Origin: Burhinus oedicnemus
Lineage: Eukaryota > Chordata > Aves > Charadriiformes > Burhinidae
Assembly (NCBI GenBank): GCA_008921705.1
Contig: VFFE01007504.1
Location: 1,485,894-1,549,893, forward strand
Direction of reading: 5' to 3'
DNA: 64,000 nt
This document shows positions 12,801 through 32,200 of this stretch, in pieces. Position 1 is the first letter of the stretch. Each line of letters opens with the position of its first letter. A program made the translations under genes and the position numbers. A model generated the notes under the pieces. The model ran no database searches, was not told the origin of the DNA, and worked only from the letters and a program-made list of their open reading frames with translations.

Positions 12801-13300
12801 CTGGTCCTGATCTCTGGGGCACACTTGTAGCTGGTCAACTCAGTCACGTTGGGTCTCTGCTGCAGACCACTCCTGTAGCGTCAGGGGCAGCAGAGAGCAC
12901 TCAGTAGCAGCAGTACCTGCTTTCTGCTGGCCAGTTGTCCAAACACAGTGCTGCTCAGGCAAGCAGGCCTCCTTGGCTAGATTTACAAACTGGGTCTGCT
13001 CCAGCACAGACCTCTGAGCAGCTTCCAGAAAGCACTGCCAGCTCCGTACTCTTTCCAGCACAACTGTTCCAGTGCAGGAGCAAGGGCCAGTTCTTCCCCA
13101 TTTATGCCTGTCTCTGTCTCTGCTCAGGCTGGATATTTGGGGAGCGTCTTCACGACCAGGAGAGGGGCTGGTTCCCCAGTTCTATGGGGGAGGAGATCCT
13201 GAACCCCAAAATCCGAGCCCAGAACTTGAAGGAGTGTTTCCGGGTGCACAAGTCAGATGACAGTCAGCGGAGGAAACTGGGCAGCAGAAACCGCCAGTGA
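681..13300 (+). CDS. NGEF: NGEF (ephexin-1), 3' ten coding exons, partial gene
   Basis: Rho guanine nucleotide exchange factor of the ephexin family. In known orthologues it sits downstream of EphA receptors and activates RhoA, Rac1 and Cdc42 during growth-cone collapse. Ten exons join in frame to 428 residues plus stop: 681-841, 1063-1215, 3194-3323, 4112-4186, 6119-6208, 7878-8041, 9102-9257, 11901-11980, 12398-12502 and 13128-13300. All introns are GT-AG. The DH domain covers residues 1 to about 195 of the visible part, PH about 215-335 and SH3 about 343-400. The end LGSRNRQ matches mammalian NGEF as I remember it. Human NGEF is about 710 residues, so roughly 280 N-terminal residues lie upstream of the window. 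The gene converges on SNORC. Other ephexins (ARHGEF5, 16, 19, 26) are less likely, given the near-identity of the PH and SH3 parts and the neighbours SNORC and GIGYF2. Confidence 0.95.
1063..1215 (+). CDS. NGEF: NGEF exon, DH domain
   Basis: Acceptor ctcatctag, donor gtgagt. Encodes [20 protein letters not shown] through [10 protein letters not shown], mid-DH helices. Phase 2 in and phase 2 out, consistent with both neighbours. Confidence 0.93.
3194..3323 (+). CDS. NGEF: NGEF exon, DH domain core
   Basis: Encodes [10 protein letters not shown] through [20 protein letters not shown]. The [14 protein letters not shown] stretch is the signature DH helix that contacts the GTPase (L-x-x-P-x-Q-R-x-x-R-Y/L in Dbl proteins). 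Donor is gtagag. Confidence 0.95.
4112..4186 (+). CDS. NGEF: NGEF exon, DH domain
   Basis: A 75-base, phase-0 exon encoding [20 protein letters not shown] and KELET. Acceptor ctcccctgcag, donor gtaagt. Confidence 0.92.
6119..6208 (+). CDS. NGEF: NGEF exon, end of DH domain
   Basis: A 90-base, phase-0 exon encoding [20 protein letters not shown] and [10 protein letters not shown], the last DH helix and DH-PH linker. Acceptor tttttcccag, donor gtataa. Confidence 0.93.
7878..8041 (+). CDS. NGEF: NGEF exon, start of PH domain
   Basis: Encodes [19 protein letters not shown] through [16 protein letters not shown]. The RWLLKQGEL strand and [10 protein letters not shown] strand are typical first and middle beta strands of Dbl-type PH domains. 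Acceptor catttctag, donor gtgagt. Confidence 0.95.
9102..9257 (+). CDS. NGEF: NGEF exon, PH domain
   Basis: Encodes [20 protein letters not shown] through [20 protein letters not shown], mid-PH beta strands. Acceptor acctctcccag, donor gtgagt. It ends two bases into a Gln codon. Confidence 0.95.
11901..11980 (+). CDS. NGEF: NGEF exon, C-terminal PH helix
   Basis: Encodes [20 protein letters not shown] and FTSRLV. The E-M-K-R-W-M pattern is the invariant-Trp C-terminal helix of PH domains. Acceptor ccctatccag, donor gtaaga. Confidence 0.94.
12398..12502 (+). CDS. NGEF: NGEF exon, first half of SH3 domain
   Basis: Encodes [20 protein letters not shown] and [32 protein letters not shown] corresponds to the ALYDY-to-ELSF stretch of SH3 domains. 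The donor, gtacgg, is weak. Confidence 0.94.
13128..13300 (+). CDS. NGEF: NGEF last coding exon, second half of SH3 and C-terminus
   Basis: Encodes [20 protein letters not shown] through the C-terminus [10 protein letters not shown] and a TGA stop at 13298-13300. G-W and G-W-F-P-S are the SH3 Trp and Pro ligand-binding positions. The tail between the SH3 and LGSRNRQ looks a few residues shorter than in human NGEF as remembered. Confidence 0.95.
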
Positions 13301-15945
13301 CTGCTGTCGTCCCTGAGCATCTGGAATGCCTCTGGGAGAGGGGCAGAGGACAGAGGCTGCCAGCTAGGAGAATGTGGCGGTGGTGCCATGGGCCGTGGTG
13401 CAGGACCTGGCGTGCCAGACCAGGCACATGCACCCCTGAACAGACTGTAGTTCCTGGGCTCCCCACCACGCTTCCTGCAGCGCTGATCCTTCCCTGAAGA
13501 TCAGTGCTTTGAACTGGCTAAAATAACCCCTTTCCATGTATTCTGTAAAGCCCCAAAGAGCACGAGCCAAACAGACGCAGCCCAAAGGGCACAGGTGCCA
13601 GCCAGCTGACCCCCGTTGCCTGCACACATGCTAGCTGGGGCTGGGTCAGGCCACTCGGGAAAGGCATGTGGCCACAAACATAACTAAGCAATTAATGTCA
13701 CCCATTTTGAGCCCTTACAGCTCATTTAAGTTTGGGTCCTTCCTGAAACTCTTTCAGTTTCTACCCCTGTAAGACATAGAGGAGCTGTCTCACCGCCTCT
13801 CATACAGCCTCTTGGCGCTAGGCTGGGGCAAGCCCCAGGAACTCCACCTCCCCAGTACTGCTGTGAAGCCACTGGGCCCATTCCCACCAGCAGACCCTCG
13901 ATCTGCTTCCAGTCAAAGGCTCCAAAATGCTCCATATCCAGCCCCACTCCACCAGCGGCCCAAACTTGCCAGCCCTGACCCATGTCTCTGCCTGCCTGAT
14001 GGCACAACTGGGCTCTGCCCCGTGGCTCACCCCCTCTTCTACAGCCTGCATCCCTCCGCAGAGCTGCTGCAGAATCCTGGTACCACGGCCTCTCCTGGTT
14101 GATCTGGCACTCAGAGTCTCCACTACTCACAGCTGCTGAGGCACAGAGCAGGGTGGCTGTGCCAGTGCCTCCCCGCACACCACCACATACCACAGGAGCA
14201 CCAGAAGACCCCAGCTGCCACGCAGCAGGACAGGGACATTACCCCAGGAGCTGTTGTCCCGTGATCGCTGCCTGCATGCTTGTAACCCACACCACCCAGC
14301 TGCACACACAACCTGTGTGCGCAAAACCCCTGTACAGGCTCACTTCTGTATATATGCAAATCCTCCATCACCAGCAGAGACGGATTATCACTTCCTTCCA
14401 GCTGTGGCACTGAGCACTGCATGAAGCCCAGGGCACAGCACTGAGACCAGCCAGGGGACAGACCCACCACAGCTGCCTGTTCAGCTGCCTCGCTCCGAAC
14501 AGTGCCACGCATGGCCACAGCCGAGGGCTTCTTAGCCACAGGCTGTTCCCAAGCTGCAGCCAGCATCCATCAGGGAAATCAGTTATTTGGCATCATTCCA
14601 TAACACTGCAAAGGAGAGTCTTCCAGATGCTGCGGCCTGCACTGCTGTACGCTCCAGCAGTGCCACGGTTGTGCTCGGAAAGGGGATGGAGAGCAGCCGC
14701 CTGGAGCCACGCACCAGCCATGCACACAGAGAGGAGGAGCATGGCCATCCTGGTGGCAGCACGGGGAGGAAGCAGGACACTGGGAAGCCACTGGAGGGGA
14801 GCTCTGGAGCTCGTCTTCGGGCCACACGAGGCCCAGGTTACACGTGGGATGTGTGGCATGAGGCCAGACCCAGCTGAGGGAGGGCTGGGGCTGTCCATAT
14901 TGTCACTGCAGCCCTAGGACAGCCAGCCCAGAGTCAGGCCTGCACTGGGGGGGGGCTGCAGCCAGCCCCCAGGATCAAACCAGTGGGAGCTGCAGCAGTG
15001 CAGGGAGAGCGACGGCATTCCCCCCTCAGGCCCAGCTGAGTGCCACTATGGTAGTAAGTGACAACAGCCAGCAGGGCTGTGCCTGCCCTGGCCACCTCTA
15101 GCACCCCAGGGAGAGGGCCTCCAGGCAGCTCGCACCAGCTGGAGCCCCCCAGCAACCTGCCAGTACCCAGCCCAGAGCTGGGGGCCAGGAAGGGATCACA
15201 GGCTCCAGTCTGGTACATCAGGCTCATTTAATGGAGACACCCCAAGTCAGCTCTCCCCCTCAACAGCACCTCACAGTCAACTTTCTGAGTACAACCAAAC
15301 CTCCAACTGAGGATCCAGACCTGTACAGCAGCCACAAATTCTCTAATGCAAAACCCAGAGGAGCTGCAGCTCTAGAAAGTCTTTAAACTGCCCGAGAAAT
15401 TGCCACATCCCAGATCCTGCAGCTTTGCAGCCCAGCAGCCAGCCCAGCCCAGGCACTACAGCCCCACACGCCTGCCTGGGATGTTTCTCATAGCACAGAA
15501 ATGCTCCTTTACCCATCGGAAACGGCTCTTCCACTAGTGGAGGAGCTGACCCAGGTTCCTCAGTGCCAGGACACTGGTTCCTCACTGCATTTCTCCAGGG
15601 GAGGGGGGCTCAGGGCTGCCATCCACTCCTACAGCCCACCGCCAAGCCCTGGGACTCGCTCTGGCCCTTCTTGCTCTTTTGTGACTTTTTAGGACTCCAA
15701 ACCCTAGGCACAGGCTGTGCTGTTTTCAGGCACCAAGTGGCATCCAGTGTTAATTCCTCAGACCCAGCCCTGCACGCCTCCATTTCAGTGGTCTCCAGTG
15801 TTGTACAGGGCCAGGCCTGGGGCCCACAAGCACAGGCTGGAGCCCCCCCTGGCCCCTGTGAGGCTGCCTCAGCAAACTGAGGGGAACTTGTCGTTGTCTC
15901 GTTTTTCTGTGTGATGAAATATAGCTGAGCGAGCCAGCGCCAAAG
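13301..15945 (+). other. NGEF: Inferred NGEF 3' UTR
   Basis: GC-rich non-coding sequence follows the NGEF stop. No AATAAA or ATTAAA was seen on this strand between the stop and the SNORC 3' end. The best end point is a variant AATATA at 15918-15923 followed by a GT-rich stretch. The extent is therefore inferred, and the 3' UTR could be shorter. Confidence 0.4.
15918..15923 (+). terminator. NGEF: Candidate non-canonical poly(A) signal of NGEF (AATATA)
   Basis: AATATA, a known weaker variant of AATAAA, is followed about 25 bases later by GT- and pyrimidine-rich TGCGTGTGTCTTCTTCC, which resembles a downstream element. It is the only plausible signal I found after the NGEF stop. Confidence 0.35.
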
Positions 15946-16378
15946 CAACATGCGTGTGTCTTCTTCCTCCCCCAGCACTGACTGCTCGCCTCCTCACCAG
16001 TACTCTGCAGTGCAACTGGTGGGGGGCAGCTAGCCCAAGTGTAGGGGGTGGAAGTGGGGCTGAACATGGGGTGAGACCAGGGAAGCTGTGCAAGGTGATG
16101 CCCAACACCGTTACTGCCACCCAGGGTAGACCAAAAGAGCAGCCCAAAGCCACTCACTGACTGCAGGGGTGATCGAGCCTGCCAGGTCTGTGTGCACTCC
16201 AGAGATGCCCATGCTAAGAGCAAAGAGCACTTTGGGGTGCAGTTCTGCTCCCCAGTGCAGAGGTCGGTGTGCCCTTTGCCACATCCGTGGCAGCATTTCT
16301 CCCCAGGGTGCCCCGGGCAGATGGGGAGCAGGAGCAGTTGAGGGCAGGAGACGGGCTGGTTGTGTTACAGGAAAATCT

Positions 16379-16384
16379 TTTATT
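16379..16384 (-). terminator. SNORC: SNORC poly(A) signal (AATAAA)
   Basis: A canonical AATAAA begins four bases after the SNORC stop codon (TGA-ACTC-AATAAA). The cleavage site would fall near 16360-16365, giving a 3' UTR of only about 25-30 bases. No other minus-strand signal was noted just downstream. Confidence 0.8.
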
Positions 16385-16388
16385 GAGT

Positions 16389-24985
<8,597 letters not shown>

Positions 24986-25886
24986 GGTTTCCCTCAGGAA
25001 AAGCGTCAGCAGGAATTCTTAAAACTCTTCGAAGTACGGAACAACTTGGAAGTGTCACTGGTATAGTAAAAACTCTGTCCAGTCAGGTAAAAAAAATTCC
25101 TTCACAACAGCAAGTGGATAGAAAGAGTGCAAAGCCCAGCACAGACTCACTCTCTCTGCCTTGTAGAGCACACCTCCTCCTCAAGGCAGCTCCACCCTCT
25201 AAAATTTGTGCCTAAAGCCCCATAGGCAGCTGAGCTGTTAGGCATCCGTCACCCTGCCAGGCCAGCGCACACATGAGCAGTTGTTGGTGAGCCCTTCCCA
25301 GAGGACGCAGGGATGCTCCTGGAATGCCTTCCCTCCAGCCATCCATCCCACAGCACGGGAAATAACACAGGAGTCATTGGGACAGCTAACCCCGAAACCA
25401 AGCAGACCACTGGAGGCCTTTGCTCTCTCCTCAGTGTACAGGGCGGTAGCAGTGGTCTTTCCAGGGTGGGCACAGCGAAGAACAAGAGCCTCAATCTTTT
25501 GAGGCTAAAACGCTCTGAAACAGAGCCAGAGTGGCTCCGTGGCATCCTTGTTTTCTGGGTGTAATACTTACAGAGGTGAACTAGGAGCCATGTGTGGTCT
25601 CTGCTGGCAGAACTGTTTAAAGCTGGTAAATCTTCCAGGAGAGTCGCCTTTGCCAGGCAAGGCCAGCATCCTCCTCAGATCTGAAGTGCAAAGACACTAC
25701 CTCTTCCTGCAACCTTCTGCCACTCTGTCCCTCCCCTTCAAGTGGGCTCGTGAGAAGTTCACAGCAGAGAAAACCGAGGTTTGTTTCAAATCACATTTGC
25801 ATCAACAGAGACTTGGGAAAGGATGAAGTGTTTTAAAAGGGGAACACCCCAGCTTATTGTCAGAAGGCAGAAAAATTTCATTAGGA

Positions 25887-25900
25887 TTTTTTTTTTTTTT
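25887..25900. repeat. Poly(T) run, 14 bases
   Basis: An uninterrupted T14 in the SNORC-GIGYF2 intergenic region. There is no recognisable retroposon body beside it. Confidence 0.85.
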
Positions 25901-27291
25901 AAGTTGATATGAGGATGAAATACTTCACAGATTCCGTTCAGAAAAAGATGTTGTAGTAAACATCCCCAATGTCAGTTCTTTATGCTCTGAAAATATGACA
26001 CAGGTAGTTTTGTCTTAAATTTCAGATTCAGATTTTTCTGGTAAAGACCTCTTTGCTTTTTGCCCTTCTGCGACAGGCAGCCAGATACAGTTCAGGTGTC
26101 CTTTTAAATCATTTTACTTGGTGTGATTCTTTGTGCCTGGCTGCGAGGGGAAGCAGGAAAAACAAAGAGGACCCAGTACTGTCCCTGCAGCAAAATGAGA
26201 AGTTAGGAAGTAACCTAGTGGAATGTGCTCAGACATCTCTAGCATCAAATTCAACATCATCTTTCAAACTTGGATCAAAGACACATTAGCTTTCCAGGTT
26301 CATGTTCTGTCTGAAAAGGAGCTGAAAGTGTAGAAATACATATCCAGCAACAGACACAAAGTTGTAGCTCCTGTTTTTCCCCAGTGACCTTCACTACAGA
26401 AACAGGCCTTCTGTCACAGAAGGTGACAGGGCAGTCACTTGAGCATACAATCTGAACATGCCAGCATCTTACCTTTGTACTAAAGAGAAGCCAGAATATT
26501 AAAATGTTAAGAGCAAGACCTTCCCCACTGGTCCATTATCTACTCTCAGAAGCTGACCAAGGTCCTCGGGGTTTGACAAGTTATTCTCCCTGCTTGCATT
26601 TCTGCATTTTCATTTAGCAATTGGTGAATTGTTCCTTTCCTGCTCCCCAGCTGAGCTGGAAATTAAGACTTTTGCTTATTTGTTACACAGCACAGAGTAG
26701 TCCAAAATTAGCTTGCAGAAACTACATCATACCATTAAAAAACAGAAAGTACTTACGAACCAGGTATCTTATAGACTAAAAACCCAAAGATATTAAAACA
26801 AAGTCAAATTATCAGCCTAAACACATACTGTTCTCTCCAAGACATCAGCTAAACATAATAGAAAGCTACTGTAGAAGTTAGGTCTTAGAATACTGACTTC
26901 ATATTCTTTGTGGTCATGTGAATGTTAGAAGGACCTTTATCATTAACTTTTACTGGGATTTTCCACACAAAAACAAGCAGCAAGTAGAAAAAAAGAAAAG
27001 GAAAATAAGATTTTGTCTAAAATGGGAAGCCTACAAGGTGTCCATGTGGACTTTACGCTGACAGGAGAAAGAAAACCTCTCATTTAAGGAAGGGAGTTGG
27101 TATGGGTGGGGTGGTTACTGACTGGCAAAAAAAAAAGGCTCCATGGCCAAGTGTTTGTAGTAACAGAAAACCAGCCATGGCTTGATCTCTCCTGCATAAA
27201 CAACATGAGCGTGAATGCACGTGTTTCTGTACGGCAGGGGGGGAAAATTAAAGCTTTCTTGTCAGAATGTTCCAATCTCAACTTACTGGTG

Positions 27292-27297
27292 TTTATT
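27292..27297 (-). terminator. GIGYF2: Possible distal GIGYF2 poly(A) signal
   Basis: A second minus-strand AATAAA about 230 bases beyond the first (context TCAAATAAACACC). Use is unproven. Confidence 0.35.
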
Positions 27298-27518
27298 TGA
27301 ACTCTAAAATTATCAAGTAGAAAAAACCCACCGGTATTCCTCACCAGGGATGAAATAAAGCAGCAGTTGTTCCACATCCTGTGTATTTGCTTGTTGTTTC
27401 TTGATGAAAACTGATGCAAGTTGAGTTCTGGGGCAGTTTTAGCACCAGGAATTATCTCAAAACTCAGCTTTGACAGAAGCAAGCAGAAAGTTTTCTCTCA
27501 GATATAATACAACCAGGT

Positions 27519-27524
27519 TTTATT
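27519..27524 (-). terminator. GIGYF2: GIGYF2 poly(A) signal (AATAAA)
   Basis: The first AATAAA met on the minus strand after the GIGYF2 stop, in the context ACTTAAATAAAACCTGG. It is followed by U/GU-rich TTGTATTATATCTG and CTTTCTGCTTGCTTCTG. A second AATAAA at 27297-27292 could serve a longer isoform. Confidence 0.65.
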
Positions 27525-27694
27525 TAAGTTCTCTTCCCCCCCCCCCACACTGGCAAAAGTTCAGAGGGAGTTTAAAGTTTTGTAAACATTTTAACTACCC
27601 CTCTTCCCCCTTTTATGAATTTACAAAGCAAAGGAGACAGGGAGACCAGATTTGCAACAGTTCCAAGTCTCTCCATGCTATTGGATCCAAAAAC

Positions 27695-27702
27695 TATATA
27701 CA
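27695..27702 (-). promoter_or_regulatory. Candidate Pumilio response element in GIGYF2 3' UTR
   Basis: UGUAUAUA on the transcript strand, a perfect match to UGUANAUA. An octamer like this can arise by chance, so this is a candidate only. Confidence 0.4.
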
Positions 27703-29187
27703 AGTCTGCAGCAGTCTCTGTATAGTTACTGTACATGTTTGGGGGCAGGGGGAAGAGAGAGGGGGAGGACGAGGAGGAGGGGAAGGTGACCCCAAAAAAT
27801 GAATAAACCAAACAAAATAAAATCCAAAGCCAAACTGCTCTTGAGCAACTCGAACTGTTTTCTTTAGGCAGTGATGACAGAACGACAGACACCTTTATAC
27901 AACTCAACCAAAAGTGTAGCGTATCTCCCTTGGCAGGTTATAACCCTCTGGGAATGGGAGATGGGACCAGGGGGTTGAAACTAAGTGCATTTGGCAGTTT
28001 CTATTTTCGTTCTTTTGTGATGTGTGCATGTGGGTGGGTGGAGAAGGGAAGGTGGTATTACTCTTTTGGTGAGAGAGGAAGGTGATGATTCCATAAATAC
28101 TTAAAGATTACGGATCCCGCTGAAGATGTGTGAAACAGTTTAAGGTGTAGAAGATAAGCAGGGCCTTCATTGCACATAGCTTCGCCCTCCACAGTCTCTC
28201 TTCATGACAAAAGGGCATCTCTGCTCATTAACCTAAGCACTGCTTGAAATGACAACTAGCTAAGACTGCTGGGGTACATATCTGAAAGCCAGTGTTCACC
28301 CTCACCGAAGACTGAAGATCCACACGGTAAATATCCTACTGTCTCTTAAACGAGACAAATTTGCAGGAAAAGAGCTCAAAATAAACTGGTCCTAACCCTC
28401 CGAAGGTAGCATTTAAGGGATAAATTCAACCTGAAAGAAGAGATGCCACCCCACTTTTTTCCCCAGAGTAGAAGTCCCCACTAGTCCAGGAAGGCTGGAA
28501 TATACCAACAGGGAACTCCAGCTTCAGCATCACCACCTAATGAAGACAGTCTCGAGCTTTCCCTCCAAAAATAATGTGCTGAGAAGGGCTGGCAGGGGGT
28601 GTGCAACTTCAAACCAACCCAAGCTAAACTGCGCCCGCCACCGCCCCTCTCCTGCTGTTGCCAGTTCTAAGGTTAGCTTATGAATGCAACTCCTGGCTTG
28701 GGAGAGCACCTCTTGCCCTGATGGAGCGCGGAAGTCAGTATCTGTGTGGCATTTTGGTTTTGACCAACATCTGTTAACCACAAACTCACTCTCTCCATGA
28801 CTGCATGTGTTAGATGTGTTAAGAGTAACCAGGAGAGGGAAGCAATGGTTTGCAGAATCCCAATTGATTTTTTTTTTTCCCCAGGTATGTCAGCAGAAGA
28901 AATCACAGCACAGTGAAAGCTTGCTGCCCAAATCAGCCTTGTCGTGAACGAATCCTATCTCCCACCCTCCCAGGACTCTGAACAAAGTCCACTTGACTCT
29001 AGGCTGACAGTAGGAAAAACACCTTTGCAGTCCTGGGCAGAAAGGGTTTGCTGGGGCTAGAGGAAGCAGCCTGAGATGATTGATTCTGTGATTCACTGCA
29101 AGGCGAACGAATGGTGGAGAGTACTGTGTCCAAAATGGAGAATCCATGGTTAACAGATGCAGGAAAAGCCAGATGATTTGCACATGC

Positions 29188-29255
29188 TCAGTAGTCTTCC
29201 AAAGTCTCTATTTCTCCCATATTGAGCCGCTCTGATGAGGCATTCACTGAAAACC
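29188..29255 (-). CDS. GIGYF2: GIGYF2 last coding exon
   Basis: Encodes [20 protein letters not shown] and DY, then TGA at 29190-29188. The human C-terminus is the same except LDDY for LEDY (from memory). Acceptor tttatttacag. Confidence 0.96.
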
Positions 29256-32200
29256 CTGTAAATAAAAAGCGCTTCTGTTAAAAATCTGGATGTGGTATAT
29301 TCTATTTGATGCAATACATCTGTTACATGCAGTAGCATGTGTAAGATAAAGTGAATAATACATACCAAATAAAAACTCAGGGGGAAATTCATTAAGGCTA
29401 GAGATATAATTACCCAAACTGTTTGGTTTTTTCCTTAATAAATCAAAAGATAATCAATTGTATATTTAGGTAAGTATCACTTGGTATTTAAAAACAGACC
29501 AGCAGAAGACTGGTTTCAATTTCATTTAAAAGATGTCATCAGCAGAGCTAGTATGAGGCACATCTAGGCACAGTGGCAACGTGACTCAGCAACATCTTGG
29601 AAGGGAGCACATTTGAGTCAACTGGTACTTGGAAGTGCCTGTCAACACTGTACTTACACAGTCCAAGAGGCAGAAATACACATTTTGTGAACTCGGAATC
29701 TGAGTGTGGAACCACACTCAACACTTCAGGGGGTGTGAGCAATTCTACCCCTTAAAGTCTAAATACATGTATTTATGAAATCTAGTGGCAATTCCATGCT
29801 TTTTTTACAATCTTCCGTCTCAAGAGTACAACATGAAAATGTACGAAGTTAATAGGGCTATGCAGATGGCTCAAGATGCACCTAAAATTCTACCCAACCT
29901 TTTAACCATAAGTGCTGAAGACATGCTGTACATGAGAAAAGTGTGAGAAAAAGCAAAAACATTTTCTACAAGGAAAAAAATCCAATATATCATATGCAAC
30001 TTTCCTAGTGAAATCTGATTTTTATGGTTGTACCAACCCCGTATGGAGTATGAGAAAAAGGAAAGTTTTCCTGTGTAAGGCTACTAAACACAAACCTGAC
30101 TTCATTGCCCTGAGACTGCTACGTAGGCTTGCTCTGTACTAGAAAACAAACTGCTTTTCACAGTCATTATCTCCAACAGATAAAAAGTGCTCTGTTCAGT
30201 AGGTTTAAGAAAATTGTTTTGGCTCCCTCTCGTGGCAGTATGTTACCTAAAAGTTTTTGGAATTATTTTGTAATAGAGTGTACTGACTTTTAAGAAGCTG
30301 CATGTGCTACTTCTCTTACAGTTGCAACTTCTTAATTGTATTTACTGATTTCTTCTTCACATTAAATGAGCATGTTTTTCAACTATTCAGCTGAAGACCC
30401 AGATCAGACTCACTGGATTGGCATCTAGGAGCGGAACTCAGGATTCCACTGAAAAGTTCAGTATACTGCAATGCAGAAACCATTGATTTAACTGAAGAGT
30501 ATTGATTTTGTTGACAACAAAAAGGGAAGATAAAAAACAAAGACAGGGCTCTCTTAGAGCCTTAAAAAACCCAGTGACTTCCAGGTGGCTAATACCAGGC
30601 TGCTTAGACAAACATGAGCTAAGTAGCACCAGCACAAGAAGTACCAGCCTAGTGCGCTGCCCTAGTTTCCTTCTATCACAAAGCAGCACAGATGTGGACA
30701 CATCTATTCTACAAGAATACTACAGCAATGCATTACATCCCACAATGCTCACTACTCACACAATGCCCTTGTATCTTAAAGGCCACTTCAAAGAAACCTT
30801 CCCATCAATGCTATAGGCTGGTTAACTACCATCCTCGCATAAAAATTCAGATAGAGAAAACAGGGTGGGGGGTGAGAGGGAAGGACTACTAGTGATGTCA
30901 TCATCTCCACCGCCTCCAATTGAAAGCTTGTGACCACTTTTCAACCTTTTTTCCCCCCGTAAGTTCTTTTCTATCTTTTCTGACTAGGGTAGTTAGCTCA
31001 TGTAAAAAAAGAATAGGAAGAGATGAAGACAAGCCTCAAGAAGCTGTACCTGATGAAGAAACAGAAAACGTGCTTTTCTTAAAGGAATGAATTAGCATTA
31101 ATTCAATAAAATAAACATAGTTCAACTCAAAAGAGGAAAGGCAGTTTAACTGAAACCCCTGAACCACACTGAAGGCTTTCCAGGTCGTAACCAAGGTATT
31201 GAAGAGGCCTTTTCACGAGGGAAAGTTTGACAGAAGTTTTCCATGAAACCAATATAGTTTTTTTTAAAAATCATTAAATAATAATACTGAAACAAATTCT
31301 AAAGACACTTCAACAACTACCTTTTCTGTTCAAATTCAATACTCCTATTTAAGGTTAACAAGAATTCTACATGCCACAATGCTTTTCCCAAATTAAACGT
31401 TAATTTTTAAAAATTAAAACTGACCTAACAAGCTGGGATCTGCACGAACCATTTTCTGTTTCTTCTTTTTCTTCCCGCTCTGCACAGCCTCAAAATTGGA
31501 TTGCTGGTTGTTGCTCTGATTGGTCTGAAAGACCGAATGTAGCGAACTGTGGTTCATCCCCCACACTGAATCCTAGAAAACAAAGCATGTACAAGATTAT
31601 GAAGTGCAATTAAGTTTGGGTTATTTATATTCAAAGCGTTTGGAGAGCTTAGAGCACTTTCTACCTCATGTGTGGCAGCACTAGCCACTGATGCATCCAT
31701 CCAACACATCTTTCTAAAGTATATCCTGGATCAGCACGCTAAGACATTTGATCTACAGTTGGCCTCAACTGTTAGTTAAAAAAAGATACTTGATTCTGCA
31801 GTAAATATTTGAAATCTGTTTTCTTGTATGCATTTCACATGACCTGTAAAATCCTGCTCATCCTTCTATCAATCCAGCAGAAATGCAGACTCTTCTGACT
31901 CAAATATAGTCTCTGTACACTCCTACGGACCATAGCAAGTAGATTTACCTGTTGCTGCTGCTGTTGTCGCTGCTGACTGGCTTTCTGTTTGGCACGGCGC
32001 TCAAGAAACTGCTTGGCAAACTCCTTGGCCTCGGGAGTATCTCCAAGATAGGCTCTGATGTAATCATGGACCTCATAAGGAGACTCCACTTCCTTCAGGA
32101 AAGAAACAAACGTGGGAACTGCAAGAAGAAGGCAGACCGTGAGGGAATGAGTTTTGATGTGTGAACACGTGCATGCAATAAGCACAAACTTCGGATTTCT

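Larger units (their letters stand above)
842..13127 (+). other. NGEF: NGEF introns
   Basis: Nine introns separate the exons: 842-1062, 1216-3193, 3324-4111, 4187-6118, 6209-7877, 8042-9101, 9258-11900, 11981-12397 and 12503-13127. Bases 1-680 are the 3' part of a further upstream intron. I see no second gene, no RNA gene and no clearly classifiable transposable element in them. There is a pyrimidine-rich low-complexity stretch near 5917-5965 and a possible dispersed repeat at about 6355-6470. Confidence 0.7.
24986..27490. other. SNORC upstream region / SNORC-GIGYF2 intergenic
   Basis: About 2.5 kb lie between the SNORC start codon and the inferred GIGYF2 3' end. It must contain the SNORC promoter and 5' UTR, but I see no TATA box at a convincing position. 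A T14 run at 25887-25900 is the only clear low-complexity element. No gene is supported here. Confidence 0.5.
27500..29187 (-). other. GIGYF2: GIGYF2 3' UTR
   Basis: About 1.7 kb from the stop to the first canonical minus-strand poly(A) signal. It includes a purine/pyrimidine-skewed stretch near 27735-27785, a Pumilio-type UGUAUAUA and an 11-base G tract close to its end. No alternative coding is visible. Confidence 0.65.

Noticed and set aside
15750..16223. Minus-strand open frame of 157 codons between NGEF and SNORC
   Set aside because: Lies downstream of the SNORC poly(A) signal in GC-rich DNA and resembles no protein known to me.
25081..25200. Possible SNORC 5' UTR exon with a GAGAGA-gtgagt donor upstream of the ATG
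   Set aside because: The matching acceptor before the ATG is weak and no promoter element anchors it. Cannot be supported without transcripts.
29070..29105. GATTCTGTGATTC in the GIGYF2 3' UTR, similar to the CR1 3'-terminal octamer repeat
   Set aside because: Only about one and a half units and no CR1 body beside it.
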